Notes: generated from the sequence alone by a model not told the origin. A DNA stretch of 64,000 bases from Tenrec ecaudatus (GCF_050624435.1 NC_134535.1:127211731-127275730), one strand, 5' to 3'; positions 12,041-23,705 are shown, numbered from the stretch's first letter. A program made the numbers and translations.

Positions 12041-12437
12041 TCAGAAAACCTCGTCACTTTCTTCATCAGTGTAAGAAAATACACACAGAAAAAGAAAAAA
12101 TTCCCTCATCTGAAAAGGGAAAGAGACTCCTTACTCCCCTGTTTATAGAGCATAGATTTAAGAAAACTTGGAGTTATGACTCTCCTCCCCTTTTTATTTT
12201 TATGACTCCCCTTTTGAAGTCTACGTAAATCTCTTTAAAATCAGAACAAGCATTTTAGCAACTTTACAGCTCTTTGAAATGTAAGCAATCCAAGAAGATG
12301 CCCTCCTGGCTATGGGTTTCCTGGGAGTTACAGCAAACCTACCTCTGGTCATAAAGATAAGAGGAATTTACTTTTCCATCAGATAAAGGTATTAAGCACA
12401 CAGAGGTGACTACCCCAATGACCAGGTGCGTTTAGGA
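12041..12437. other. no recognised feature
   Basis: About 400 bp of AT-rich sequence in which I see no gene or classifiable repeat. Confidence 0.5.
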
Positions 12438-12800
12438 TGTTTCAAATGGTTGTCCAGGCTGCTGACGGAAAGGGTGGAGGTTTGAGTCTTCCCTGAGGCA
12501 CCTGGGAAGACAGCCCTGGTGGTCTACTTCTGTAAAACCACACAGTTCTACTCTAGCACACGTGGGCTCTCTGTGAGTCAAAATTATTTAGCTGACAACA
12601 GGTACAACTGGTCCTGGCACATGTGACTCACATACGGGGTCACCATGAGTCAGGATTGATTTAAGGGCAACTAAGTTTGGTTTTCGACGTGCCCAGGAAT
12701 TCCTGGGTGGTGTAAAACACACACGTCCAGCTGCTGACCAAAAGAGTAGAGCTTTGAGTCCACTGAGAATGAAGGAGAGGGTGAAGGAGTTAGCCTGCTG
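12438..12800 (+). repeat. cluster of AfroSINE fragments, sense
   Basis: Three pieces in one orientation: 12438-12605 ('ggttgtccaggctgctgacggaaagggtggaggtttgagtcttccc'), a tail at 12630-12685 ('cggggtcaccatgagtcaggattgatttaagggcaactaagtttgg'), and a new head at 12690-12790 ('aattcctgggtggtgtaaaacacacacgtccagctgctgacc'). Confidence 0.7.
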
Positions 12801-13039
12801 TTCCGATACTGGAAATATAATTTTAGATCTGCTTCATCGGTCATCCAAAATGCAACAGCCCCTTCCTTTGCAGTAAATATTTCTTTTAAGTTTAATGAAT
12901 AAGTATATTCTAACTCAGGAAGGCCATACGCAAGGTCTTTAAAATAGGTAGCCAGGCAAAAAGCATTCTCATAAGCAATGCAGTATGAGGCTTCAGTGGG
13001 CTGGCTGGCTGGGAGCCCCTGGAGAAATGTGAGCATAGA

Positions 13040-13265
13040 TCACTGTTTCCTGAGATCATTGCAAAACCTGGGCATTGCTTCCTGAGATCACGACAAAGTC
13101 TGCCCTTTGTCACACTGCTTGGGGTATTTGACTTACTTGACTTTCACTGGGGGTTTAAAAGCCATTTGGAGGCAGCAAACCCCACTGTTTCCTTCTGTTT
13201 CGCACTTACAGAATAAACTTCAAGTTTCTCTGGTCAACCTTTGGCTACCACAGTGACAGGCCGTC
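13040..13265 (+). repeat. possible 3' part of an old LTR
   Basis: Carries a TATA-like 'gtttaaaagcc' (13154), a polyadenylation signal AATAAA (about 13211) and a T-rich segment 40-60 bp later, in LTR-like spacing. A repeated word 'cctgagatcat/cacgacaa' occurs upstream at 13049 and 13082. No partner LTR or TG...CA ends were found, so the call is tentative. Confidence 0.4.
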
Positions 13266-13439
13266 TCTTACCCTTGCTCTTGGGAACAAGAAGCACCTTG
13301 AAAGATAGGCTTGGGGAGCTACTTCAGAAAACTCGGTCCTTGTGAATCTTTGGGAACACAATTCAATGGAGAAGGAATAGCCTTTCAACCAATTTGCTGT
13401 GGCAACCGCTCCTCCACCTGAGAAAGAATGAATTTGAAT

Positions 13440-14265
13440 CTCCTACCTCACCGAGCGCACAAAAATTAACGCAGAATGGACCCAAGACTTACATCTAAGA
13501 GTTAAAACTATCAAACGCTTGAAACAGGTAAAAAAATCTGCATAACCTGGGATTAGACATGCCATGGACAGCCTACACTACGAGAGAGAAAATGGATAAA
13601 CTAGACTTCATCCAAATTTTAAAAAGTCTTGTGCATCTTAGGCCACCATCAAGGCAATGAAAACAAAGATAAACAAACAGACGAGACTTACCTGTCAGAA
13701 TGAGACTGGAAGAACCCCAGGGACCACCGCCCTGAGGAAACCTGTGAACTTGAAAATGCAGGCACTTCCAGAGGCCAGCTTCCAGCCAAACCACAGCCAG
13801 GGCAGTAAAACAGACAGTGCAAAGCAGCTGCTGCTGAACACGTCAACTCTGTGAGCCCAAACAGCCCAACGTTTGCCTCCCATCAAAACGAGAAGACAGG
13901 GAGAGGCAGGGAAACCAGACAACCAGAAAAGGGCAGCCCAGGGAGAAACTGGGGAGAGTTGCTGGCACTTCTGCAGGGATCTCAACCAAAGTCACAAGCT
14001 AATGTGTACAAGGGAGTATCCCCCCCCCCCAACAGAAAAAAGCTCTGCTGGCAGAGCTTTGGTAGCACACAGTTTTCTCTCTAGGCAAGCATATCAATCA
14101 AAATACCAACTGATAGTGTTGGCGAGGTTGTGGAGAAATTGAAATGCTCACACATGACTGGCGGGAATTTAAAATGGTGCAGTTGCTATGGAAAACAGTT
14201 GAGTGGTGTGGGAAACACAACCGGGAAGAGAGTGCATGTGAACAAATCATCTACATTCACACGTT
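13440..14265 (+). mobile_element. old L1 ORF2/3' fragment with an internal insertion
   Basis: 13450-13690 ('cagaatggacccaagacttacatctaagagttaaaactatc...gataaactagacttcatcc') is the C-terminal part of an ancient L1 ORF2 in sense orientation, and 14090-14260 ('gatagtgttggcgaggttgtgg...atggtgcagttgctatggaaaacagt') is its downstream part. About 13692-14085 is a separate insertion of unknown family ('gactggaagaaccccagggaccaccgccctgagg...'). Confidence 0.7.
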
Positions 14266-14631
14266 AGAGTCTGGAAGGTTGGGGCGCCTGTGGAGGAGGA
14301 CCGTCGTGTTCGTGGGTGGGATATGCTATCCACTCACACTCTCCTACATAAAAGTTATTCCCTCTGATGACCCCCCAGATATTGCCAAATTTAAGGTGCT
14401 GTTTGCAAGCATATGGCTGCTTACCCTACTCTTGAAGGTCAACAGCCTGGAGACTACTTTCTTGAAGGTTGTCTGCATCAGAGCCATCAGACTCCCTCAG
14501 AGTCATCAGATGTCTGTCCCATCTTAAGCAGGGTCCACTCCCTTCTGATAAGGAGCACAGATCATTCCCCTGGATGGGTGCTCAAAGACACCTAAGGTCG
14601 AGCCAGCTCAGAGAAAATGGTTAGGCCACTG
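14266..14631. other. no recognised feature
   Basis: About 370 bp including 'gaccccccagatattgccaaatttaagg'. No gene or repeat recognised. Confidence 0.4.
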
Positions 14632-15150
14632 AGATAGTTAAGGTTTATTGTGTCAACCTGGCCGATAAACTCATGTGGGATTAATTGAAGGGCGGAGAGA
14701 TAAATGGCTCAGTGAGCCTCACCTTTCTGGTTCTCCAGTGTCTTGCTTTCTGATGGTCAGACCAAGGTGCAGCTGCCTTAGCCAGTTCCATTCTTCAGCT
14801 AGCAAGGTTCACCTTCTGTGAGACATCCCTGAGGAGAAGCCACATGGACCTACCCTGATGCTGCCTTGGGTGCTGGAGCAGCCGTGTAGAGACCCCTGTC
14901 AACACTGAGATGCTTACATGCTCACTGATTCAGCTTTCCTCCTGCAGTCGGCATCATTGCATGTGCTCTGTGAGATTGAGGAGGACTTTGTAGATTGGTG
15001 TTGAACATATGGACTAATGGCAGACTTATGGGCTTGGACAGCACTGGGTTGGGATGCTTTCTTAATGTATACTTACCCTTTATATAAAACTCTGTCTTGC
15101 ACACATGAGTTTCTGTGGATTTGTTTTCCTGTTTATCAAGACTAACACAT
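14632..15150 (+). repeat. 0.5-kb interspersed repeat, copy 1 of 4
   Basis: Shares 'catccctgaggagaagccacatggacctaccctgatg', 'gcatcattgcatgtg', 'tgggatgctttcttaatgta' and the terminal 'actaacacatc' with 19532-20032 and 24636-25192. Ends resemble short inverted termini (TGTG...AGTC / GACT...CACA). The element type is not settled: small DNA transposon or LTR-like. Confidence 0.7.
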
Positions 15151-15299
15151 CCGCCACCTTGACTCTAGAGCCCACCCATCTTGTTATGTATGTACCTTCC
15201 TGTCACATGTATGCCTCTAGTAACCTCCCCTTCCTATTGCATGTATACTCCTAGCTCGCCCTCCTCATGTTACCTGTATCCCTCCAACACAACCCCTTC

Positions 15300-15780
15300 C
15301 TGTTACATATGTGCTTACCGTGGCTTGCGTGCCTGAGACTATAAAGTGTGTAAGTGTTAGAACTCTCTCGTGGGAGAAATAGACCGTGGTCCTTAGCTTC
15401 CCATGAGAAAGAATTCACTCCGAAGCCTGTATTGTGATCCAAGTGAGTTTTATAAAGGATAGAAGTTTCAGGTTTGCACAGGCACCTGAAGGCCCTTCAC
15501 ACCCGCACATGGAGTTCTGAGGCCAGAGGAGGTCACTGCACGGCCTCCGCGGAGCAGCTTAAGAAACAGAAGGGCCACAAGATTCCGGACTCTGGCTTTT
15601 CAGGTCCTCCGCTGGGAGGCGTGGTCGACGATCCTGGTCGACTGAATTCACCTGGCTCAGATGGGCCAATCCAGGTATAACACCCATCAAGGTGTACCAC
15701 TTCTTCCTAGTTGGAAGCTCGAACCTCTGAGCATGTGTAATGGACATCCCAGTCCCTATGCTAGCTCCCTAACGTAAGAC
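15300..15780 (-). repeat. possible old LTR fragment, antisense
   Basis: Shows 'gagactataaagtgtgtaagtgttagaactctctcgtgggagaaatag' and 'gagaaagaattcactccgaagcctgtattgtgatcc', which read like a reversed class I ERV LTR. No paired LTR, primer site or target duplication is visible. Confidence 0.3.
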
Positions 15781-15984
15781 TAAATTCTCTTTCCCTCTCT
15801 GCTCAGACCTGGTTCCTGATGTCATGGCGAAGGTGAGCACCCTTAAACTTTTGTCTTTTAATTTCTTCCCTTAAGTTACACAACTGCCTCTTCAAACCCA
15901 TCGGGATATGGGGCTGGATCCCATAGGGTGGGGCCTTCAAACTGTTAAATTGTAGGATCACTTTGTGACCTAGAAATTCCACTC

Positions 15985-16445
15985 CTAGGTATACCAAAAA
16001 AATGGAAAACAAGTATTTAAGTATTTATACATAGATGTTTATAGCAGCACTATTCACAATAGCCAACAGGTGGAAATAACCCATATGTCCGTAAACGGAT
16101 GGCCAGATGGACAAACAGTGGTACGTGTACATGAAGGATTATTACTCAGCCATACAAAGGAATGGCGTCCTGGTCTATGTGATACAATGTGAATGAACCT
16201 TGATATCATGCTCAACGAAATCAGCCAGACACAATCCCATTTGTAGGAAATGTCCAAGGTTGACAAATCCACAGAGATGGAAAGCTGATTCATGGCTGCC
16301 AGGGGGTGCTGGAGAGCAGGGAGTCAGAGGTATGGGGAATCTTGTTGGGGCGATGGAAAGTTCTGAACCCTATAGATGAATTTTATGGTAGTGAACAATA
16401 TGTCAGTTAAAAAAAATACTAACAAAACAAAACAAACAAAACAAA
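15985..16445 (+). mobile_element. old L1 3' end, sense
   Basis: Textbook ancient L1 3' sequence: 'gtttatagcagcactattcacaatagccaacaggtgg', 'gatggacaaacagtggtacgtgtac', 'ggattattactcagcc', 'catgctcaacgaaatcagccagacacaa', ending in an A-rich (AAAAC)n tail at about 16410-16445. Confidence 0.9.
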
Positions 16446-16735
16446 ACTATGAGCGACCTTGCCCTTTATAGTCGGGGTGTTTCATCCAGGGTGGAGGTTG
16501 AGCGATTTCTGGTACTCAGTGCCCATTTCACGTGCGTATGTTTTACATGTGTATATGTATGTATATGTCACATGGAAAGGTTGAAAAGAATGTCCTCAGT
16601 GAGTGCAGTTTGAATTATTGTAAACATATTTTCTATTTCCTTTGAAATTGAGGTGGGCACAGGAGTCCTGTTGGTGATTCTCTATGAATACCACACGATT
16701 CACCCTGGCATTCGTGTGATGATAATAAGAGTCTG

Positions 16736-16985
16736 TTGCTATTGAGTTGCCTTCTGCCTGTGGCGACCCAGCTACGCTAGAGAAGAACTCACGGCGGTGG
16801 AGTCAACGCTGACCCCTAGTGGCCCTAGAGGACAGAGTAGCCTGTTGGGTTCAGATGCTGTAAATATTGATGGGAGCAGAAAGCCTTATCTTTCTCCCAT
16901 CGAGCGGATGGTAGCTTTGAACTGCTGACCTTGTGGTTAGCAGCCCAACATGTAACCACTGTTACTGTGCCACCTGGGCTTCTAG
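16736..16985 (-). repeat. AfroSINE, antisense, near full length
   Basis: Reads from 'gttgctattgagttgccttctgcctgtggcgacccagc' through 'gatgggagcagaaagccttatctttctcccatcgagcggatgg' to the reversed tRNA-like head 'gaactgctgaccttgtggttagcagcccaacatgtaaccac'. It carries a CTCF-like word on the minus strand near 16813-16828. Confidence 0.85.
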
Positions 16986-17182
16986 AGCAGAACCACAGGT
17001 TTTTACTTTCATTGTTGTTGAAAGTACATACAGCAGAACACCCACCAATTCAATGATTTCTACATGTATAATGGAGTGACCTTGGCTACGTTCCACGGAC
17101 ATAAACCCACTGTCCCCTAAGCTTACCTAACCTTTTGAGGTGCTCTTGTCAATTTGATCCCACCGATTGATCCCAACATTCT

Positions 17183-18159
17183 TTTTTTTTTTTAAAAAAA
17201 AACATTTTATTAGGGGATCATACAACTCTTATCACAATCCATACATATACATACATCAATTGCATAAAGCACATCCATACATTCCCTGCCCCAATCATTC
17301 TCAAAGCATTTGCTCTCCACTTAAGCCCTTTGCATCAGGTCCTCTTTTTTTCCCCCTCCTTCCCCACTCCCCCCTCCCTCATGTGCCCTTCACTCTTTTT
17401 TTAAAAAAATCATTTTATTGGGGACTCATACAGCTCTATCATAACCCATCCATCTATTGTGTCAATCACATTTGTACATTTGTTGCCATCATCATTTTCA
17501 AAACATTTTCTTTCTACTTGAGCCCTTGGTATCACCTCATTTTCCCCTCCCTCCCTCCCCCCACCCCCTCTCTCATGAACCCTTGATAATTTATAAATCA
17601 TTATTATTTTTTCATGTCCCACACTGATCGATGTCTCCCTTCACCCATTTTTCTGTTGTCTGTCCCCCTGGGAGGAGGTTATCTGTAGATCATTGTGATC
17701 TATTCCCCCCTTCTCCCCACCTTCCCCTTCTAGTATCGCTACTCTCATTATTGGTCCTGAGGGGCTTATCTGTCCTGGATTCCCTGTATTTTTTTTTTTT
17801 GGATTCCCTGTATTTCGAGCTCTTATCTGTACCCATGTACATGCTCTGGTCTAGCCAGATTTGTAAGGTAGAATTTGGATCATGATGGGGGGGAGGGGCA
17901 AAAAGGAAGCATTAAAGAATTAGAGAAAAGTTGTATGTTTCATCTGTGCTATACTACACCCCGAGTCACTCATCTCTTCTTTGTGGCCCTTTTGTAAGGG
18001 GATGTCCAGTTGCTTACAGAAGGGCTTTGGGTCTCTGCTCTGCGCTTCCCCTCATTCATATTGATATGATTTTTTGTTCTGGGTCTTTGATGCCTGATAC
18101 CTGATTCCATCGACACTTCATGATTACACAGGCTGGTGTGCTTCTTCCATGTGAAGGCA
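17183..18159 (-). mobile_element. L1 LINE with two successive 3' ends
   Basis: Flanked by an 8-bp duplication AACATTCT (17175-17182 and 18160-18167). The reversed A-tail and 'cattttattaggggatcatacaactcttatcac' start at 17183. After about 210 bp a second T-run and second 3' end ('tcattttattggggactcatac') begin at about 17394. Either one L1 landed in another's tail or a doubled 3' end was copied as a unit. Confidence 0.85.
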
Positions 18160-18660
18160 AACATTCTCTACTGAATAAGCTAAGATACTGTTTGGTTTAA
18201 CGATGATCATCAGGGGCAGTTTTGATTAAACCTTTAAAAATTACCACAGGGCATCAGGTTTTCTTCTTTCTTCCTTTTAAAAAAATTTAAATTATGAATT
18301 AGGTGAAAGTTTACCATTCAGATAATCAACGTTGTATTCAGTAGTTTAATAACCCATCCGCTATCTTACCGTACTCTTTCCTTTTTAAAAAAAAATCGTT
18401 TTATTTGTGACTCATACAACTCCTATCACAATCCATACATCTATCCATTGTGTCAAGCACATTTGCATATTTGTTTCCATCATCATTTTCAATACATTTT
18501 CTTTCTACTTGAGCCCTTGGTATCAGCTCTACATTTCCCCCTCCCTTTCTTACCCTCCCTACTTCATGAACCCTTGATAATTTATAAATTATGATTATTT
18601 TTCCTACTCTTTCCTTTGACTGATCTCTTGTGGATTACTATCTTTCCCTTCACCCAAGTT
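18160..18660 (-). mobile_element. older L1 3' end split by a younger L1
   Basis: 'aaaatttaaattatgaattaggtgaaagtttaccattcagataatcaacg' (18285-18330) is an older reversed L1 3' end. It resumes at about 18618 after the insertion at 18385-18604. Confidence 0.7.
18385..18604 (-). mobile_element. short 5'-truncated L1 with perfect target duplication
   Basis: A 13-bp perfect duplication TACTCTTTCCTTT lies at 18372-18384 and 18605-18617. The insert starts with the reversed A-tail and 'cgttttatttgtgactcatacaactcctatcac', and is truncated after about 220 bp. Confidence 0.93.
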
Positions 18661-19050
18661 AATACCTGTTTTGATCCTTAGATTTTATGTGTTGAGTCCA
18701 ACCTCTCAATCAAGTCACAGCTTGATGATACCTTCTTGGGGGTGTGGCTTTTTTTTTTTTTTACAAGAGCGACACTGGGAACATCTCTCTATTGTCCCTC
18801 TTCACCTTTCTGCTTGGCTGTGGCCTGCTGGCCCTGAGAGCTGGCGGAGCCCTGCCACGTTCCTGTGGCCCTTGGATACATGAGACTGTGCACCCACTGA
18901 CCTGTGATGTTCTGACTTCTCGCTTAGTCTTCCTGCTTCCTCCATCAATAGCTGTGTGAGTCTGAGAGTCTCTGGTGAGCATCGGACCAATGGGCTTGAG
19001 TTGGCCTGGGCTGGGATGCTTTCTTAATGTAAAATTCTTTCTTCATAGAC
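18640..19050 (+). repeat. 0.4-0.5-kb interspersed repeat, copy 2 of 4, diverged
   Basis: Shares the 3' half with copies at 14632, 19532 and 24636: 'cccactgacctgtgatgttctga', 'gtgtgagtctgagag', 'catcggaccaatgggcttgag', 'tgggatgctttcttaatgta'. The 5' half is poorly preserved. Confidence 0.6.
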
Positions 19051-19531
19051 AGTCTTTTGTTGTACCTCATTTTGCTTCTCTCAAAAACAGCCCAGTATTC
19101 TGGTCAACCTTCTAGACTATTGCTTCATTTTCCCTGCCGTGGTAACCCCCAAAGTTTATTTTTTTGGTATGAACGTCTTTTGTCTTTTAAATTTCTTTTT
19201 TTTCACAACGGTGGTCTCATACAAGATTTGTCTTTTTGTGATTGATTGATTTCACTCAGCATAAATATTTTCCAGGTTGATCCAGCTGTGAGGGGCTTCA
19301 GAGTTTCCCTATTGTTTTTCAGTGATGTGTAGTATTCCTTTGTGTGCATGTACCAAAGTCTAGCCATTCTTCTATCTCTGGGCAGCTGCAAACAGTGCTG
19401 TGATGAGTGTGGGTACACATGTATCTGTTCATATGATGGCTCTTACTTCTTTAGGGTAGATAGGCAACAGAGGAATTTCTGGCTTATATGGCATTTCTCT
19501 TCCTAGTTGTTTATAGTATCTTCATATCATG

Positions 19532-20032
19532 TGTGGCAGTTACATAATAATCTGTCAACTGCGAAGAGGTGGAATCTATCTTGTCAATCAGGTCATAGCC
19601 AATGAAGCCTCTGTGTAGCATGGCCCTCTCCTGAGGATTCTGGGAACTGGAGACCAGACACACTCTTCCTGCAAGACATTCCTGTTGACAAGCCACATGG
19701 AGCCAAGCTGATGGAACCAGTGCCCTGGAGCTGGAGAAGCCACGAGGAGACCAATGCCAGCCGTGAGATGCTTCCACTGCCACTGGATCCACAAGACCTT
19801 CCACCTACTGGCCTGTGATCTCCCTGCATTCAGTGTCATTGCATGTGTTGTATGAGTCTGAAAAGGAATTTATGGATTAGTATTGACATATGGTGTAATA
19901 TCAGATGTATGGACTTGATCTGGACTGGGCTGGGATGTTTTCTTAATGTACAATTGCTCTTTCACATAAAGTTCTCTCTTACACACATGAGTCTCCCTGG
20001 ATTTGTTTCTCTAGTCTATTCAGACTAACACA
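19532..20032 (+). repeat. 0.5-kb interspersed repeat, copy 3 of 4, complete
   Basis: Begins TGTGGCAGTTACATAAT and ends TCAGACTAACACA inside an old L1, so both ends are defined by the host sequence. Termini are imperfect inverted repeats (TGTG..AGT / ..ACTAACACA). Contains 'gacattcctgttgacaagccacatgg' and 'ctgggatgttttcttaatgtacaat'. The target duplication is very short or absent. Confidence 0.8.
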
Positions 20033-20118
20033 TCACTTTCCACAGTGGTTGCACATGTTTACAATTCTACCAGCAATGTAGGAGGGTTCCAGTGTCCCCA
20101 CATCCTCTCGAGCATTTA

Positions 20119-20120
20119 TC

Positions 20121-20176
<56 letters not shown>

Positions 20177-20208
20177 GTCTAGCTATCTACCATCATCTAT
20201 CTATCTAA
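20119..20208. repeat. (ATCT)n microsatellite
   Basis: About fourteen perfect ATCT units followed by an interrupted stretch. Likely polymorphic. Confidence 0.95.
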
Positions 20209-20769
20209 CTGGATGCCATTGTTGGTGTAAGGTGGCATCACATTGTTGCTTTGATTTGCATCCCCCAGATGACTAGTGACCACGAGCCTTTCTTCATATA
20301 TGTGCTGGCCATTTGGATGGTATGTTTGGTGAACTGTCTGCTCATGTTTTTTGCTCAGGGCAACAGGGTTGAGGGTTCATCTAGCCTCAATGAATCCAGA
20401 AAGTTTAGAACACATCAGCATGTAGAATTACTATATTCTTCATTCTCTCCCCTTACCCTTTTGATCAGGATTCTTCTATAAATTTTTGATGAAAATGTTC
20501 AATACTGGTAGCCGTGAATCATTAGGTTTTTCTTATCTCATGCAAATAATTCGGCTAGCAGCCCGTTCCCTCCTCCTCTTCCCGACTCTATTCTGCTGCT
20601 GCTCCAGGCAAACAGACACCAATTAAGGAATGGCTTGGGTGGCTACTTGCAGACTTTTAAGACCCAAGCCTTACACAGTGAACTAGAAAGCAGGCCACAA
20701 GCACTGAACATTGTCTTCGGTCGGTTACTTGTGGTGTCCCATGAAACCGTGACTTTATGGCTGATTTTC

Positions 20770-20885
20770 CTTGGAATTAGATATCTAGGACCTTCTTCTG
20801 AGGCACTTCTGGGTGGACTCGAACTGGCACCAATCTTTCAGTTGGCAGCTGAGCACGTTAACCATTGCACCACCCAGGAACTTGG
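20770..20885 (-). repeat. AfroSINE head, antisense
   Basis: 'cttctgggtggactcgaactggcaccaatctttcagttggcagctgagcacgttaaccattgcaccacccagg' is the reversed variant SINE head, with an intact-looking B-box region. Confidence 0.8.
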
Positions 20886-20899
20886 ATGATACCTATAGC

Positions 20900-21055
20900 T
20901 TGCCTCTGAGAACTTTCCATATGCCAGGCATTGTCCCAAGGCTTTACATGCATTTCTTCACCCCATTTTTTTTAACCACGGCTGTATGACATAGGAATCA
21001 TTGTTGTTTGTGATTTCCATCATCTGAATTTTCAGAGGGAAGAGAGTGTCCCAGT
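20900..21055 (+). repeat. MIR (ancient tRNA-derived SINE)
   Basis: 'catatgccaggcattgtcccaaggctttacatgcatttcttcacccc...gacataggaatcattgttg...ctgaattttcagaggga' follows the MIR core order. Confidence 0.7.
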
Positions 21056-21163
21056 TCACTAGTGCTGCTGTGATAGAAATACCACGTGGGAGGCTTCAAA
21101 GAAGAGGAACTCTTTTCTTCTTACCATTTAGAAATGCTAGAAGTCTGGAATCATGGCGTGTAG

Positions 21164-21538
21164 TGTAAAGGTGAGGCTGAGGTACAAGGAGACAGACAGA
21201 CATAACAGACAGGACAAGGGAGAGCAGAAACAGACATAGCTTTATTAGGGAAAGCTCCCAGACGAGGTTCTGAGACCTAGACCAACAGGTGAGGGAAGTC
21301 GTGCTCAGCAACTGGGGGCTTCGGTTTTTAAAGGGGTGGTGAGGAAGGTATGGCAATCATGGCAATTAGCATATGGGGTTTGGAAACTGAGAATTGCTTG
21401 TGGACTCCTCGCGGCTTTCTTTAACTGGTGAGCATCTGGTCTCACCAGTTATCTTCTCTGGCGCCATCTGCTGCTGACCTTTGGGATGTGCAGGGAAGCA
21501 TGTGCAGGGCCCGGACCTACTTCAGCTCGGTCCAAACA
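21164..21538 (-). mobile_element. solo LTR of the gammaretrovirus-like family
   Basis: Reverse complement of the LTRs at 37970-38343 and 44486-44874: 'tgtaaaggtgaggctgaggtacaaggagacagacagacataac', 'agagcagaaacagacatagctttattag' (reversed AATAAAGC), 'cctttgggatgtgcagggaagca' and the end 'cttcagctcggtccaaaca'. This copy keeps the TG...CA ends and so fixes the family's true LTR start (TGTTTGGACC...). Candidate 5-bp target duplication TGTAG (21159-21163) / TGCAG (21539-21543), one transition apart. Confidence 0.88.
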
Positions 21539-21540
21539 TG

Positions 21541-21795
21541 CAGAAAACCAAACCCATTTCCATCAAGTTGATTTGGACTCCTGGGGACTCAACATCGGGT
21601 ACCGAGACTATAAATCTCTATAGGAGCAGACAGCCTGCTCCTCCTCCCTCTGGCTCCATGGGCTTGGGCAGAAGAAACTGTGGTCAGCACCCACTGCCGA
21701 GCCATGATGCCCCTCTCCCTGCTCCCTGCAGGGGGAAGGGCTGGTCTCCTGCTGCTGCCGGAGCTGTGGAGTTTCGGTTCCTTGGTGGTCTTCAA
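21541..21795 (-). repeat. AfroSINE, antisense
   Basis: 'gaaaaccaaacccatttccatcaagttgatttggactcctgggg...taaatctctataggagcagacagcctgctcctcctccc' is the reversed SINE tail and middle. The LTR at 21164-21538 ends exactly at its tail. Confidence 0.75.
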
Positions 21796-22005
21796 GCAGC
21801 AATGATCTCTTCCCCTTTTGGCTGGCTTTTGTGTCTAATCTGGTCTTTCCTTGCTCAGAAGTAATGAGATCTAGGACGCACCCTACACTGACACGGCCTC
21901 TTAAACCTAACAAAGAAAGCTCTAGTTCCAAATAAAATGACACCATAGGCAGAAGGCTTGGGACTCGAACACGTATTTGAGAGGGACACAATTCGATCGG
22001 TGCCC

Positions 22006-22735
22006 AAGAGGATCCACCTCTTTTATTAGAATTCCAATGCTCTCTTTTGTTGCTCCCAAAGCTGGAACTCCATCTCAACATGATTCCAGGGTGCCTCTGT
22101 GACTCACAAAATCACCCCGAGGAAAACACTTGTCCTCCTCCATGCCCACTCTGAAAGCGATCTCCCAGTGTTCTTTGGCCAGCTACACAGCAAACTCTAT
22201 AGGCGGACTTCATTGGATTGCACTCTGCAGAAAGTGTGTTTCCAAGCGGAAGGTTTATTGTGATGGTCTGGGATGACCCTGCGACATCTCTGTATCCTAG
22301 CCTGCAAACTGGATGGGGATGGCCCGTCACGTGGTGTGTAGCGGTACGGGGCCTCCAGCTGTGGCCCGGGTCCCACTGCTTTCCCTCTAGTTAATTATTC
22401 AGGTCATGCATGCCACAGCTGGCTTGTCTGGCTGTTCTTTCTGCTGATTATTGTTTGGGGGTGGTTGGACAGGTATTGGTAACATTGGCCAATTTAACAT
22501 TTTTCACGTGTACGCATGGAGAGACTAAGGACATCGATCGTGTGCTGGCTTCCTGTATGTGTGGCTTGTAGCTTGTGTGTGCTCTGAGGAGTGAGGGAAG
22601 GCATTATGGAATGAAACAGAAACCTGCACTCTGGGAAGTGTTATTTTGTGTTCATTCTGGAATAATCCACTAGGTGCTAACTGTGACTGGTAATCAAAAC
22701 TTGGATGGCTTTGAGCCTTGGTTTGACTACAATTC
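22006..22735. other. no recognised feature
   Basis: About 0.7 kb without a gene or a repeat I can classify. Confidence 0.4.
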
Positions 22736-22915
22736 ATAGAAGGTGGCACTGTGGGGTAAGTGTTGGGCTGCTAACTGAAAGGTGGGCAGTTCAAACCCAC
22801 CAGCCACTCTGAGGGAGAAAGATGAGGCTGTCTGCTCCCATAAAGACTTACGATCTTGGAAATGCTGTATGGGGACGCTATGTGTCAGAATTGACTTGAT
22901 GGCAGTGGGTAGTGC
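22736..22915 (+). repeat. AfroSINE, sense, well preserved
   Basis: 'gtggcactgtggggtaagtgttgggctgctaactgaaaggtgggcagttcaaacccacc', 'gagaaagatgaggctgtctgctcccataaagacttacgatcttgg', ending 'gtcagaattgacttgatggcagtgggtag'. One of the cleanest copies, with tRNA A- and B-box-like segments at the 5' end. Confidence 0.9.
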
Positions 22916-23084
22916 CTTGGAAACAAGGGGTGGATAGTCAGTCAGTCCTAGTTTCCATATCATCTTTCCAGTACATTCTCACGGAAAGCCTGTTGGCTGC
23001 ACCCATGGCCTTGTTCTGAGTGGTCAGAACTATGGGTGTAATATTATCTTCACGGCTGCTTTTGTGAGCCAGTGAAATATTTTT

Positions 23085-23705
23085 GAATGTTTTAATGACG
23101 TTTTAATAGTTTGGGGGGCATAACATAACAGCTCTGGGAGCACATAAAACACATTTAAAAACATAAACAAAATATGCTATGGTAACAACAGCATCCTAAG
23201 AACCTCCTAAGACTTCACAAAAAGGAAGTAGACTTCATCTCAAAATCAGTTCAAGGAGGATTCCTATGGAGCAGCAAAGATCAGACATACCTCCACCCTC
23301 CACCCTCCACCCTCCAGCCTTTTTCAACCGATTCTGACAGCAGTCATCCCTCACAAGCACTCTATTTCTCCCGAGTTCAGTCATCCATTGCCGTGTTCAC
23401 ACAGGATTTGCAGACAATACTCACACTTATGATGTCTATTAGGGAAATTAATAGGTTCCAATTCAGGCTTAGAAGTGCTCAGGATACAATTCTTAGGTTA
23501 GGATAGCCTCTCCTCAGCCATTCACAGTCACATCTCTCTCTGTTCCTTAGTTTCTCGGCATCTGCATGATTCAGGCAAAGCTACAAAACTCTTCTGGCTC
23601 TGCCAATAAGTGTCCATTTGACACTCAGCCCACAGGAGCTCAGCTCTAGCTTCATAGGTTAGTTAACCTACCTCACCACCCCAAAGTCAGGGCATAGCCC
23701 TTTCT

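Larger units (their letters stand above)
19051..20515 (-). mobile_element. old L1 3' region split by a repeat
   Basis: Reversed ancient L1: 'tgtgtagtattcctttgtgtgcatgtaccaaagtctagccattcttctatc' (19325-19376), then after the 0.5-kb repeat 'tcactttccacagtggttgcacatgtttacaattctaccagcaatg' (20032-20078). The join across the inserted repeat is continuous with the usual L1 order. Confidence 0.8.
21056..22005. repeat. interspersed repeat split by a solo LTR and a SINE
   Basis: Left part 21056-21163 ('gtcccagttcactagtgctgctgtgatagaaataccacgtggg') and right part about 21800-22005 ('tttgtgtctaatctggtc...gagggacacaattcgatcggtgcc') look like two ends of one old element also hinted at in 5960-6175. The middle is taken up by 21164-21795. 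Confidence 0.5.

Noticed and set aside
12671..13036. 121-residue minus-strand frame with a protein-like composition
   Set aside because: Looked vaguely like a transposase C-terminus, but no motif could be named, and part of the frame is antisense to an AfroSINE head (12690-12790).
20119..20208. Regular short repeats that could suggest an array
   Set aside because: A simple ATCT microsatellite. No spacers, and the genome is mammalian, so CRISPR is not relevant.
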